This document shows positions 6,152 to 12,121 of a DNA stretch of 12,121 nucleotides, piece after piece. The stretch is from contig JAQBXG010000031.1 of the NCBI GenBank assembly GCA_027625125.1, positions 1 through 12,121 of the forward strand, written 5' to 3'. A model generated the notes under the pieces. That model saw only the letters and a list, made by a program, of their open reading frames with translations. It did not search any database and was not told the origin of the DNA. The stretch comes from Pseudomonadota bacterium. GTDB lineage: Bacteria; Pseudomonadota; Alphaproteobacteria; UBA2966; CAIVPW01. Both the position numbers and the translations under genes were made by a program. The stretch's first letter is position 1, and every line of letters begins with the position of its first letter.

Positions 6152-7828
6152 TTATTGCCCGCCGGGGCGGGAACGCGCAATGGCCCGGGAAAGGAGGATG
6201 ACCGGGATCAGGCCGACCAGGACAATCGCCAGCGCGGCGTTGGCGGCGTCGGCCAAGCGCTCGTCGGAGGCAAGCTCGAATGCGCGCACCGCCAGCGTAT
6301 CGAAGTTGAACGGGCGCAGGACCAGCGTTGCCGGCAGCTCCTTCATCACATCGACGAACACCAGCAGCCCGGCGGTCAACAGACTGCCGGCCATCAACGG
6401 CGCGTGCACGCGCCGCAACGTCGCCCCCGGCCCCAGTCCCAGCGTCCGCGCCGACCGTTCCATGTCCGCGGTGACCCGTCCCAGACTCGACTCGACGGCA
6501 TTCAGAGAAATCGACAGAAACCGCACGACATAGGCGAACAGCAACGCGACGACGGTGCCCGATAGAACAAGGCCAGTCGATACCCCGAAGGTCTCGCGCA
6601 TCAAACCGTCCAACGTGTTGTCGAACCAGGCCAGCGGCACCAGCACCCCGACCGCCACCACCGCGCCCGGAATTGCATAGCCCATCGATGCGGCGCGCGC
6701 AGCGATGCGCATCGTCCGGCCGGGTCGCAATCGAATCGCCCACGCCAGCGTGACGGCGACAGCCACCGCGATCGCGGAGGCGGCAGCTGCCAGACCGACG
6801 CTGTTCAGCGCCAGCCGGGCAAACGACGCGTCCAGCATGCGTGGCGCGGTCGCCAGCGCCCACGCCGCCAACCGCCCGACCGGCAACAGGAACCCCAGGA
6901 ACACCGGCAGAACGCAGGCAGACACCGCCGCCGCCGCGCGCCACCCCCGCAGCGGATACCGCGGCAATGGCCGGTATCGAGTCGACGTGTGGTGATACCG
7001 CTTGCCGCCGCGCGAAAGGCGCTCAAGCGCCAGCACCGCAAACACGACCGCCAACAGAATCGCCGCCAGCTGCGTCGCCGCCCGCAGGCTGCCCAGGCCG
7101 TGCCACGTGCGAAAGATGCCGGTCGTGAACGTATCGACGGCCAGGTATTGGACCGCCCCGTAATCCCCAAGGGTTTCCATCAGCGCCAGGGCGATGCCGG
7201 TGACGATGGCCGGGCGGGCCAACGGCAGGGCCACCCGAAAGAACCCCCGCCATGGACCGGCGCCCAGGCTGCGACCGACTTCCAGCGCGCAAACCGACTG
7301 CTCCAGAAACGCCGCGCGGGTCAGCATATATACGTACGGATACAGCACGACGCCGAGAACGATGATCGCGCCGCCCAGCGAACGCACCGGCGGAAACCAG
7401 TAGTCGCCGCGACTCCACCCGAACCATTCGCGCAGCGAAGTCTGCACCGGCCCGGCGAAATCGAACATGCCGCCATAGGTGTAGGCGATCGCATAGGCGG
7501 GCATCGCCAGCGGCAACAGCAGCGCCCATTCGAACACGCGCCGGCCGGGAAACGCACACATCGTCACCAGCCAGGCGCTGCCGACGCCAATGACGACGGT
7601 GACGATGCCGACGCCCGCGACCAACCCGGCGGTGTTCCATAAATAGCGCGGCAGCACCGTCGCCGACAGATGCGCCCAGACGTCGCCGGCCGGCAGCAAC
7701 ACAGACCCGGCCACGACAAGGATCGGCAACAGCGCCAGACCCGCGACGGCAAGCCCGGCGACGGTCCAGACGCCGGGACGCCCCAGGGAGGGCCGGGACG
7801 CCCCGGCGTCGGCCGCGATCGCTGTCAC
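6152..7828 (-). CDS. fbpB: Ferric iron ABC transporter permease, fused two-domain type
   Basis: This 558-residue inner-membrane protein contains two copies of the binding-protein-dependent permease domain, about 12 membrane helices in all. It is the fused architecture typical of FbpB/SfuB iron permeases. Each half carries an EAA cytoplasmic loop that docks on the ATPase: around 182-202 (LEVGRSLGAGPWRGFFRVALP) and 457-477 (ERSARTLGLGPGATLRRVHAP). The second is followed by KELPATLVLRPFNFDTLAVRAF at about 496-517, which is characteristic of iron permeases. The linker at about 270-300 is basic. The start codon is GTG at 7828, 23 nt after fbpA, with no clear Shine-Dalgarno; a palindrome spans the fbpA stop just upstream. 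The downstream fbpC starts 6 nt after the stop. Confidence 0.94.
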   Translation of the reverse strand: MTAIAADAGASRPSLGRPGVWTVAGLAVAGLALLPILVVAGSVLLPAGDVWAHLSATVLPRYLWNTAGLVAGVGIVTVVIGVGSAWLVTMCAFPGRRVFEWALLLPLAMPAYAIAYTYGGMFDFAGPVQTSLREWFGWSRGDYWFPPVRSLGGAIIVLGVVLYPYVYMLTRAAFLEQSVCALEVGRSLGAGPWRGFFRVALPLARPAIVTGIALALMETLGDYGAVQYLAVDTFTTGIFRTWHGLGSLRAATQLAAILLAVVFAVLALERLSRGGKRYHHTSTRYRPLPRYPLRGWRAAAAVSACVLPVFLGFLLPVGRLAAWALATAPRMLDASFARLALNSVGLAAAASAIAVAVAVTLAWAIRLRPGRTMRIAARAASMGYAIPGAVVAVGVLVPLAWFDNTLDGLMRETFGVSTGLVLSGTVVALLFAYVVRFLSISLNAVESSLGRVTADMERSARTLGLGPGATLRRVHAPLMAGSLLTAGLLVFVDVMKELPATLVLRPFNFDTLAVRAFELASDERLADAANAALAIVLVGLIPVILLSRAIARSRPGGQ

Positions 7829-7847
7829 GGACAGAGCTGCCGGCGGG

Positions 7848-7859
7848 GGCGCTAGCGCC
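7848..7859. repeat. 12 bp perfect palindrome over the fbpA stop codon
   Basis: GGCGCTAGCGCC is fully self-complementary and includes the TAG stop of fbpA. In mRNA it could fold, with neighbouring G/C-rich bases, at the fbpA-fbpB junction. Such hairpins often shield the binding-protein part of importer mRNAs, but function here is inference. Confidence 0.5.
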
Positions 7860-8943
7860 AGCCGACGCGATCGAAGATTCGCAGCGCCTCGGACTGGTGC
7901 GCCGCGACTTCGTCGAGGGCGATGGCGTCAGCCCGGAAGGCGCCGAATTCCATCAGGATCGGCGCGACCGGAACCCCGGCGCGTACCGGATACTCGTACA
8001 CCGCCTCGGCGTAGATCCGTTGCGCTTCCGCGCCGGCCAGGTATTCAATCAAACGCACGGCGTTGTCCCGGTTCGGGGCATGGGCGGCGACGGCGGCGCC
8101 GCTGATGTTGACGTGAGCACCGCGCCCGTCCTGGTTCGGCCAGAACAGGCGCACGCGGCCGGCCGCTTCCCGTTCCTCCGGCGTGCCGTTCAGCATGCCG
8201 GCGTAATAGTATGTGTTGGCGACGGCGACATCGCATTCTCCGGCCGCCACCGCCGATATCTGGTCGCGATCCCCGCCCTGCGGCGGCCGCGCCATGTTGG
8301 CGACGACTCCCGCCGCCCATTGCTCCGCCGCGGGCGCGCCAGCGTGCGCGACCATCGAAGCGAGCAGTGACTGGTTGTAGACGTTCCCCGACGAGCGGAT
8401 GCAGATGCGGCCGCGCCAGCGCGGATCCGCCAGGCCCTCGTAGGTATCGAGTTCCGCCTCGTCGACGCGGTCGGGGGCATAGAAGATCACGCGGCCGCGC
8501 ACCGCGAGGCCGAACCAGGTTCCGTCGCGGTCCCGGTACTGTGGCGGAATCGATCGGGCGAGGGTTTCCGTCGCCGCCGGTTGCAGTACCCCTGCCTCCT
8601 TAGCCCGGACCAACCGTCCGACGTCGACGGTCAGCAGTACATCGGCCGGGCTGTTGGCGCCTTCGGCCCGCATCCGCTCGATCAGCGCATCGTCGTTGCC
8701 GGCGACCAGGTTGACGGTGATGCCGGTCGCCGCGGTGAACGCATCGAGCTGCGGGCGGATCAGCACCTCTTGCCGCGCCGAGTAGACGTTCACGTCCCCG
8801 TCCGCCTGTGCGCCGGCCGGAAGCGCGGCGAACAACAAGGCCGCAGCGACGGCGGCGATCCGCGCCGCGGCGGCATGGCGGCGGCGGCCGGAACCTATGC
8901 GGGAGTCGGACGAGCGACCGGATTCGGGACGGTATTTCCGCAT
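7852..8943 (-). CDS. fbpA: Periplasmic ferric iron-binding protein
   Basis: This 363-residue solute-binding protein would deliver Fe3+ to FbpB in the periplasm. A basic N-region with RRR at 20-22 precedes a hydrophobic stretch (24-42), and an AQA signal peptidase site predicts a mature N-terminus at Asp48. The mature start VNVYSARQEVLIRPQL is typical of FbpA/FutA. NTYYYAGML supplies the paired tyrosines (245-247) used for ferric iron binding in the family, and PADVLLTVDVGRL and LIEYLAGAEAQ are also conserved. An ATG at 9000 is in frame, but its first bases lie in the Fur-like box, so it is unlikely. The ATG at 8943 has GGAG six nt upstream and gives a normal signal peptide. Met at 8955 is an alternative. 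The gene leads the fbpABC operon and is divergent from the lipoprotein gene. Confidence 0.93.
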   Translation of the reverse strand: MRKYRPESGRSSDSRIGSGRRRHAAAARIAAVAAALLFAALPAGAQADGDVNVYSARQEVLIRPQLDAFTAATGITVNLVAGNDDALIERMRAEGANSPADVLLTVDVGRLVRAKEAGVLQPAATETLARSIPPQYRDRDGTWFGLAVRGRVIFYAPDRVDEAELDTYEGLADPRWRGRICIRSSGNVYNQSLLASMVAHAGAPAAEQWAAGVVANMARPPQGGDRDQISAVAAGECDVAVANTYYYAGMLNGTPEEREAAGRVRLFWPNQDGRGAHVNISGAAVAAHAPNRDNAVRLIEYLAGAEAQRIYAEAVYEYPVRAGVPVAPILMEFGAFRADAIALDEVAAHQSEALRIFDRVGWR

Positions 8944-8949
8944 CAGTTT

Positions 8950-8953
8950 CTCC
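8950..8953 (-). promoter_or_regulatory. Ribosome binding site of fbpA
   Basis: GGAG followed by AAACTG and the ATG at 8943 gives six nt spacing. It decides the fbpA start: the upstream in-frame ATGs at 8955 and 9000 have no comparable Shine-Dalgarno. Confidence 0.65.
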
Positions 8954-8978
8954 ATTGGGACGAACCAGGCATTCAACT

Positions 8979-8999
8979 TGCGAATAATTCTCATTCGCA
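8979..8999 (-). promoter_or_regulatory. Fur-box-like operator of the fbpABC operon
   Basis: The minus strand has perfect 7 bp arms TGCGAAT and ATTCGCA separated by GAGAATT. The inner 19 bp matches the classical Fur consensus (GATAATGATAATCATTATC) at 13 of 19 positions by my count. It also contains a 7-1-7 unit, TGAGAAT-T-ATTCGCA. It sits 36 nt before the chosen fbpA start, where an iron-sensing repressor of the Fur family would block transcription in iron-replete cells. The regulator could be Fur itself or another alphaproteobacterial iron regulator such as Irr; the form favours Fur. Confidence 0.8.
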
Positions 9000-9026
9000 T
9001 TTAGTCTCCGGCCGCGCCAAATGCAA
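8998..9026 (-). promoter_or_regulatory. Candidate promoter of fbpABC
   Basis: TTGCAT, a 17 nt spacer and TAAATG on the minus strand form a weak sigma-70-like promoter. Its -10 region abuts the Fur-like palindrome, the expected geometry for repression. The box matches are partial, so this is tentative. Confidence 0.35.
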
Positions 9027-9147
9027 GAACTTTTGCTGCGGCAGTTTGTCCCGTCCGCTTTTTCCTAATCCGCCGCCGCCTTCCCCGGCGACGGCGGCCC
9101 TGCATCGTGCGATACTCCGGCGCCGGATTCTCTGGGGGACGGTCCAG

Positions 9148-9480
9148 ATGCCGATCAAAAGGATTCTTGCCATTGCCGCTGCGATCACCGTCGCGGGCGC
9201 CGTTGCCGCATGCGGGGAATCCGAATGGAACGGCACGTTGTATCCCGACCGCGAGGACCTGCAGGTGGGCCAGTCCCTCGGCATGTTCGCGACCCTCGAC
9301 GCCTGCCGCGCGGCCGCCGAAGCTGCCGTAGCGCAGCTACGGGCTGCGGCGGGGGGCGAATTCGCCGCCGGTGGTCCGTTGCCGGGATGGGAATGCAGCG
9401 CCGACTGCCGCACCGACGCAGACGGCGATCTGGTCTGCCGTCGCGTCGAATCCGGCGTCCCGGACAGGCCGCTGAACTAG
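9148..9480 (+). CDS. Small cysteine-rich lipoprotein, function unknown
   Basis: This 110-residue product is the only convincing plus-strand gene. It has a basic start (MPIKR), a hydrophobic segment and the lipobox VAAC with Cys22, followed by Gly23, which predicts an envelope lipoprotein. The mature part begins ESEWNGTLYPDREDL, then has LGMFATLDACRAAAEA, WECSADCR and DLVCRR. The four further cysteines (53, 83, 87, 97) could form two disulfides. I recall short alphaproteobacterial hypothetical proteins with a WNGTLYPDR...GTF.SLE.CR...YEC...C pattern, and this matches them; no function is known to me. GGGGGA at 9134-9139, 8 nt upstream, supports the ATG. It is divergent from fbpA, sharing a roughly 200 nt control region that holds the Fur-like box, and convergent with scpB. 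Confidence 0.85.
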   Translation: MPIKRILAIAAAITVAGAVAACGESEWNGTLYPDREDLQVGQSLGMFATLDACRAAAEAAVAQLRAAAGGEFAAGGPLPGWECSADCRTDADGDLVCRRVESGVPDRPLN

Positions 9481-9523
9481 AGGTACGAATCGAGCCCTTC
9501 GTATCACGAGCTCGTTGGATGAT

Positions 9524-9588
9524 GGATCAATGGATTCAGGCACTTGAAGCCCGCCGCAATTGCCGGCTTCAAGCACTGGGATTGATCC
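9524..9588. terminator. Two-tier inverted repeat between convergent genes, possible bidirectional terminator
   Basis: Outer arms GGATCAAT (9524-9531) and ATTGATCC (9581-9588) and inner arms CTTGAAGCC (9543-9551) and GGCTTCAAG (9565-9573) are perfectly complementary. They are separated by unequal bulges (11 and 7 nt) and a 13 nt loop. The element ends one nt from the scpB stop and follows the lipoprotein stop by 43 nt, a natural place for a shared terminator. No T-run follows on either strand, so factor-independent termination is unproven. A 10 bp palindrome ACGAGCTCGT (9506-9515) lies in the same gap, which otherwise holds nothing recognisable. Confidence 0.45.
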
Positions 9589-9589
9589 G

Positions 9590-10315
9590 CTAGTCGGGGC
9601 GTTTCAGCGGCACGACCGACGACGTGTCGGCCATGCCTTCGTCCATCGGGCCGTCGCTCTCTGGCCCGACATCGTCGCCGAGGCCCCCATCGTCGTCGGC
9701 GTCGTCACGTTCCTCATCGTCATCGCTGTCGGCGTCGGCTTCGGCCCGCGCGCGTTCCTCTGCGTCCCGCAACATCGCCGGCGGCGGCTCGCGGCGCAGC
9801 AGGCCGGTGGCCTTCAATTCCTCAAGGCCGGGCAGCGCGTTCAGCGTCTCGATGCCGAAATGCTCCAGAAACTCATCGGTGGTTCCGTAAGTGACCGGCC
9901 GCCCCGGCGTCCGTCGTCGCCCCTTCGGCTTGATCCAGCCGACTTCCAGCAGGGTGTCGAGGGTACCCTTGCTCAGGGCGACGCCACGGATTTCCTCCAC
10001 CTCGGCCCGGCTGACCGGCTGGTGATAGGCGATGATCGCCAGCGTCTCGACCCCGGCGCGGGATAGCCGCCGCGGCTGGGTGATATGGCGCTCCAAAACA
10101 TGGGCCAGGTCCGGCGAGGTTCGGAACGACCACTTGCCGCCGATCCGCACCAGGTTGACGCCGCGCCCGGCATAGGCGTCCGACAGTTCCGCCAGCACCG
10201 CCGCTACATCGGCCCCGTCCGGCAGCCGCGCAGCCATGCTCGGCTCGTCCAGCGGTTCGGTCGCGGCGAACAGCAGCGCCTCTGCCATCCGCGCGTGTTC
10301 GGAGATGCCGGTCAC
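9590..10315 (-). CDS. scpB: Segregation and condensation protein B
   Basis: ScpB is the winged-helix dimer that, with ScpA, completes the bacterial Smc condensin. The 241-residue frame starts EHARMAEALLFAATEPL, matching the family's opening helix. It continues with two winged-helix domains: VNLVRIGGKWSFRTSPDLA at 53-71, LSRAGVETLAIIAYHQPVSRAEVEEIRG at 84-111, and WIKPKGRRRTPGRPVTYGTT at 127-146 with LEHFGIETLNALPGLEEL. After about 180 it carries an Asp/Glu-rich tail (DSDDDEERDDADDDGG) and a short basic end, a common low-complexity extension. The GTG start overlaps the scpA stop as GTGA, so the pair is translationally coupled. A longer open frame upstream runs inside scpA in another frame and is not scpB. 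Confidence 0.95.
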   Translation of the reverse strand: MTGISEHARMAEALLFAATEPLDEPSMAARLPDGADVAAVLAELSDAYAGRGVNLVRIGGKWSFRTSPDLAHVLERHITQPRRLSRAGVETLAIIAYHQPVSRAEVEEIRGVALSKGTLDTLLEVGWIKPKGRRRTPGRPVTYGTTDEFLEHFGIETLNALPGLEELKATGLLRREPPPAMLRDAEERARAEADADSDDDEERDDADDDGGLGDDVGPESDGPMDEGMADTSSVVPLKRPD

Positions 10316-11094
10316 GAATCGCCGGGCCGCCGCGATTTCACATAGATCGGGCCCCAGGGGCGCTCCTGGCGCAGTGTCGCCTTGCCCTGGCGCGACATCT
10401 CCAGACCCGCCAACAACGTCGATGCGACCGCCGACCGACGCTGGAACCCGGTCGTGACGCCGGGCGGCAGGAAGCTCTCCAGCCGTTCCCAGCCGCCGGC
10501 CATGCCGAGGGACGCGGTCAGCCGCGCCAGCGCCTCCTCGAGCGAATAGGTTTCGACCCGGGTCATGCGCCACGGCTCGGGTTCGCCGCGTTTCAAACCC
10601 CCATAGGCGGACAACAGCTCGAACAGGGATACCTCCCAGACCGCATGGCGGATATTGCGCACCCCTTCGGGCATGCCGCGGCGAAACACGTCCCGGCCCA
10701 GACGCTCGCGCTTCATCAACCGGGCCGCGACATTCCGCATCGCGTCCAGCCGTTGCAACCGGAACGCCAGACGCGCCGCCAGTTCCTGGCCGGAATACTC
10801 CTCCTCGTCGTCGTTGACGGCAGGCAGCAGCGAGCGCGACTTCAGATACGCCAGCCACGCCGCCATCACCAGGTAGTCGGCGGCGACCTCCAGCGACAGA
10901 CGCCGTGCCTCGGCGATGAATTCCAGGTATTGATCCGCCAGCCGCAGAATCGACAGGCGCGTCACGTCTACCTTTTGGGTCCGCGCCAGCGCCAGCAGGA
11001 CATCCAGCGGCCCCTCGAATCCGTCCAGTTCGACGACCAAGGGTTCGTCAGGGCCCAAATCGGGCCGGGGTGCGTGGGGCAAGTCCGGCGTCAC
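10312..11094 (-). CDS. scpA: Segregation and condensation protein A
   Basis: ScpA is the kleisin that bridges the Smc heads in the bacterial condensin, needed for chromosome compaction and segregation. The 260-residue protein has the kleisin signature FEGPLDVLLALARTQKVDV at 26-44, then ILRLADQYLEFI and the ADYLVMAAWLAYLKSRSLLP helix that contacts the Smc neck. A variable middle follows, then a C-terminal winged helix (about 190-255, RRSAVASTLLAGLEMSRQGKATLRQ) that binds the other Smc head. The start is GTG at 11094, 16 nt after the M50 peptidase gene. Its upstream sequence lacks a strong Shine-Dalgarno, so expression probably depends on coupling. The stop overlaps the scpB GTG. Confidence 0.95.
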   Translation of the reverse strand: MTPDLPHAPRPDLGPDEPLVVELDGFEGPLDVLLALARTQKVDVTRLSILRLADQYLEFIAEARRLSLEVAADYLVMAAWLAYLKSRSLLPAVNDDEEEYSGQELAARLAFRLQRLDAMRNVAARLMKRERLGRDVFRRGMPEGVRNIRHAVWEVSLFELLSAYGGLKRGEPEPWRMTRVETYSLEEALARLTASLGMAGGWERLESFLPPGVTTGFQRRSAVASTLLAGLEMSRQGKATLRQERPWGPIYVKSRRPGDS

Positions 11095-11110
11095 GTGGTT
11101 GCGACTTCGC

Positions 11111-11782
11111 TCAGATATGGCCGGTCAGGAGGATGATGGACCGTAGCAGGAAATCCACCACCGGCAAAAGGACGCTCCCGAACAGGTCGATCCCGGCATA
11201 GGGCAGCAAAAAAATCGCCCCCAGAACCAGGAAAAATCCGATCGGCTCCAGTCGCGCCAGCGGCATCGCGATCCAGTCCGGCAACAGGCCCACCGCCACC
11301 CGCCCGCCGTCCAGCGGCGGTATCGGCAACATGTTAAAGACCGCCAGCAAGATATTGATAAATATTGCGTTTCCGAAATTGGCTGCCAGCCACTCGGCGG
11401 TCGCCGGCGGGAACAGCGCGGCCGCGTGCAACAGCAGGGCAGCGGCGATGGCCATCGCGATATTGGCCGCCGGTCCGGCGGCGGCCACCAGCACCATATC
11501 CCGGCGCGGATTGTTCAGGGCCGCGAAGTTGACCGGCACCGGCTTCGCGAATCCGAACAGAAACCGGCCGCCGGACAGGTACAGCAGCATCGCCGGCAAC
11601 AGCAACGTCCCGACCGGGTCGATGTGACGCAGCGGATTGAGGCTGATGCGGCCCCGGCGCAGCGCCGTGTCGTCGCCGTACAGCATCGCCACGTAGCCAT
11701 GCGCCGCCTCGTGCAGCGTCACCGCCAGCAGGATCGGCAGCGCCCAGACCGATACGCCGTACAGCAGACCGTCCGTGTTCAC
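11111..11782 (-). CDS. M50 family (site-2 protease-like) membrane metallopeptidase
   Basis: This 223-residue integral membrane protein carries HEAAH at 24-28 in the first helix (zinc ligands His24 and His28, catalytic Glu25). It also has NMLPIPPLDGGR at 150-161, whose Asp158 is the third zinc ligand. The segment GRISLNPLRHIDPVGTLLLP and FGFAKPVPVN place it in the small YwhC-like bacterial S2P subgroup without PDZ domain. Its substrates are unknown; the family cleaves membrane-embedded peptides. The start is GTG at 11782, overlapping the upstream SPOR gene stop as GTGA. A longer frame from 11830 would run inside the SPOR gene and adds a low-complexity leader, so it is rejected. Position next to scpA is unusual only in that a nagZ gene often lies there. 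Confidence 0.9.
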   Translation of the reverse strand: MNTDGLLYGVSVWALPILLAVTLHEAAHGYVAMLYGDDTALRRGRISLNPLRHIDPVGTLLLPAMLLYLSGGRFLFGFAKPVPVNFAALNNPRRDMVLVAAAGPAANIAMAIAAALLLHAAALFPPATAEWLAANFGNAIFINILLAVFNMLPIPPLDGGRVAVGLLPDWIAMPLARLEPIGFFLVLGAIFLLPYAGIDLFGSVLLPVVDFLLRSIILLTGHI

Positions 11783-12121
11783 GGACCCACCACAAGGCAA
11801 TCGGCGCCCGCCGCCTCGAGGCTTCGGCACAGCGTCGCCGCCGCCGCCGCCGTGACGACCGGCCCCGCCTGGAGGCGATAGAACCTCCCCGCCGCCAGCG
11901 ATACGTCTTCGATATGCGGCTCCAACCCCGACAGCAGCGCCCCGTGGCGCCGTTCCAGCACCGTCCAGCCGGCCAGCGCCGCCTCGCGGCTGCGGAACGC
12001 ACCCAGCTGCACACGGATCGAAGCCACATCCGGCGCCGGCGGCGGCGCTGGTTCGGGCGGCTCTTGCAGTTCGGGTGCAGGTTCGAGCGCCGCTTTTGCG
12101 GCCTCCGCGGCTTCCGCCGCG
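11779..12121 (-). CDS. SPOR-domain protein, C-terminal part (5' end outside window)
   Basis: The last 113 residues are visible and the frame is open to the right edge. The first 31 are an Ala/Glu- then Pro-rich linker, typical of the periplasmic spacer in SPOR proteins. The rest is a SPOR domain: IRVQLGAFRSREAALAGWTVL opens it and FYRLQAGPV is the second half-repeat strand, followed by a helix and CLVVGP. SPOR domains bind denuded glycan strands and recruit proteins to the division septum. The missing N-terminus would be expected to hold a membrane anchor; that cannot be seen. The stop overlaps the GTG of the M50 peptidase gene. In alphaproteobacteria a SPOR gene commonly precedes nagZ/scpA, so this is an expected neighbour. 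Confidence 0.88.
   Translation of the reverse strand, partial: AAEAAEAAKAALEPAPELQEPPEPAPPPAPDVASIRVQLGAFRSREAALAGWTVLERRHGALLSGLEPHIEDVSLAAGRFYRLQAGPVVTAAAAATLCRSLEAAGADCLVVGP

Noticed and set aside
7852..9000. fbpA starting at the ATG at 9000
   Set aside because: This ATG overlaps the Fur-like operator, has no Shine-Dalgarno and would add 19 atypical residues before the signal peptide.
8581..9480. 299-residue plus-strand frame ending with the small lipoprotein
   Set aside because: The first part is antisense to fbpA and crosses its control region. Only the stretch from the ATG at 9148, with its ribosome binding site and lipobox, is supported.
9590..10858. Longer version of scpB (422 residues)
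   Set aside because: The upstream 180 residues are an off-frame reading of scpA. The GTG at 10315 in the GTGA overlap gives a normal ScpB N-terminus.
11111..11830. Longer version of the M50 peptidase gene
   Set aside because: The additional 16 codons read through the SPOR coding region. The GTG at 11782 in the GTGA overlap fits the family start.
1..12121. CRISPR arrays, tRNA genes, insertion sequences, phage or toxin-antitoxin genes
   Set aside because: No regularly spaced repeats, cloverleaf patterns, transposase or integrase motifs or terminal repeats were seen on either strand. All coding space is filled by the listed genes.

Overview
The window looks like a piece of an alphaproteobacterial chromosome, most likely from the Rhodospirillales or a near relative. 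It is visibly G+C-rich, almost all genes lie on the minus strand with tiny gaps or 4-8 nt overlaps, and the order SPOR protein / scpA / scpB ... tatA-tatB-tatC-serS-surE-pcm-LysM lipoprotein is a conserved housekeeping neighbourhood in that group (established knowledge; no database search was possible here). No tRNA, rRNA, CRISPR array, insertion sequence, integrase or prophage gene is visible.

Layout in the direction of transcription (right to left). Block A (12121-9590): the C-terminal end of a SPOR-domain protein, an M50 site-2-protease-like membrane peptidase, and the condensin accessory genes scpA and scpB, translationally coupled by GTGA overlaps or a 16 nt gap. Block B (9589-5111): a long hairpin between convergent genes, a small plus-strand lipoprotein gene, a divergent promoter region with a strong Fur-box-like palindrome, and a complete ferric-iron ABC importer (fbpA binding protein, fbpB fused two-domain permease, fbpC ATPase). 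Block C (5110-1): tatA, tatB, tatC (twin-arginine translocase), serS (seryl-tRNA synthetase), surE (5'/3'-nucleotidase), a pcm-type methyltransferase and the N-terminal part of a lipoprotein with two LysM domains (probably an M23 peptidase cut by the window edge).

How the pieces fit: blocks A and C together are the ordinary chromosome-segregation / protein-export / stationary-phase maintenance cluster, and block B looks like an iron-uptake cassette set between scpB and tatA. No intrinsic terminator is visible between fbpC and tatA, so iron-controlled transcription may run into the tat genes. Several starts are non-ATG (pcm TTG; scpA, scpB, the M50 peptidase and fbpB GTG), and four obvious 'longest-frame' starts (fbpA, tatA, scpB, M50) are wrong on positional evidence.

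The most notable points are: the pcm homologue has lost the acidic and first glycine residues of SAM motif I, the GDG motif and the catalytic-loop serine, so it may not be an active isoaspartyl methyltransferase; the Fur box overlaps an upstream ATG and so fixes the fbpA start downstream; the fbp cassette interrupts the scpAB-tatABC order; and a roughly 65 nt two-tier inverted repeat lies between convergent genes. I see no clearly new multi-gene system.
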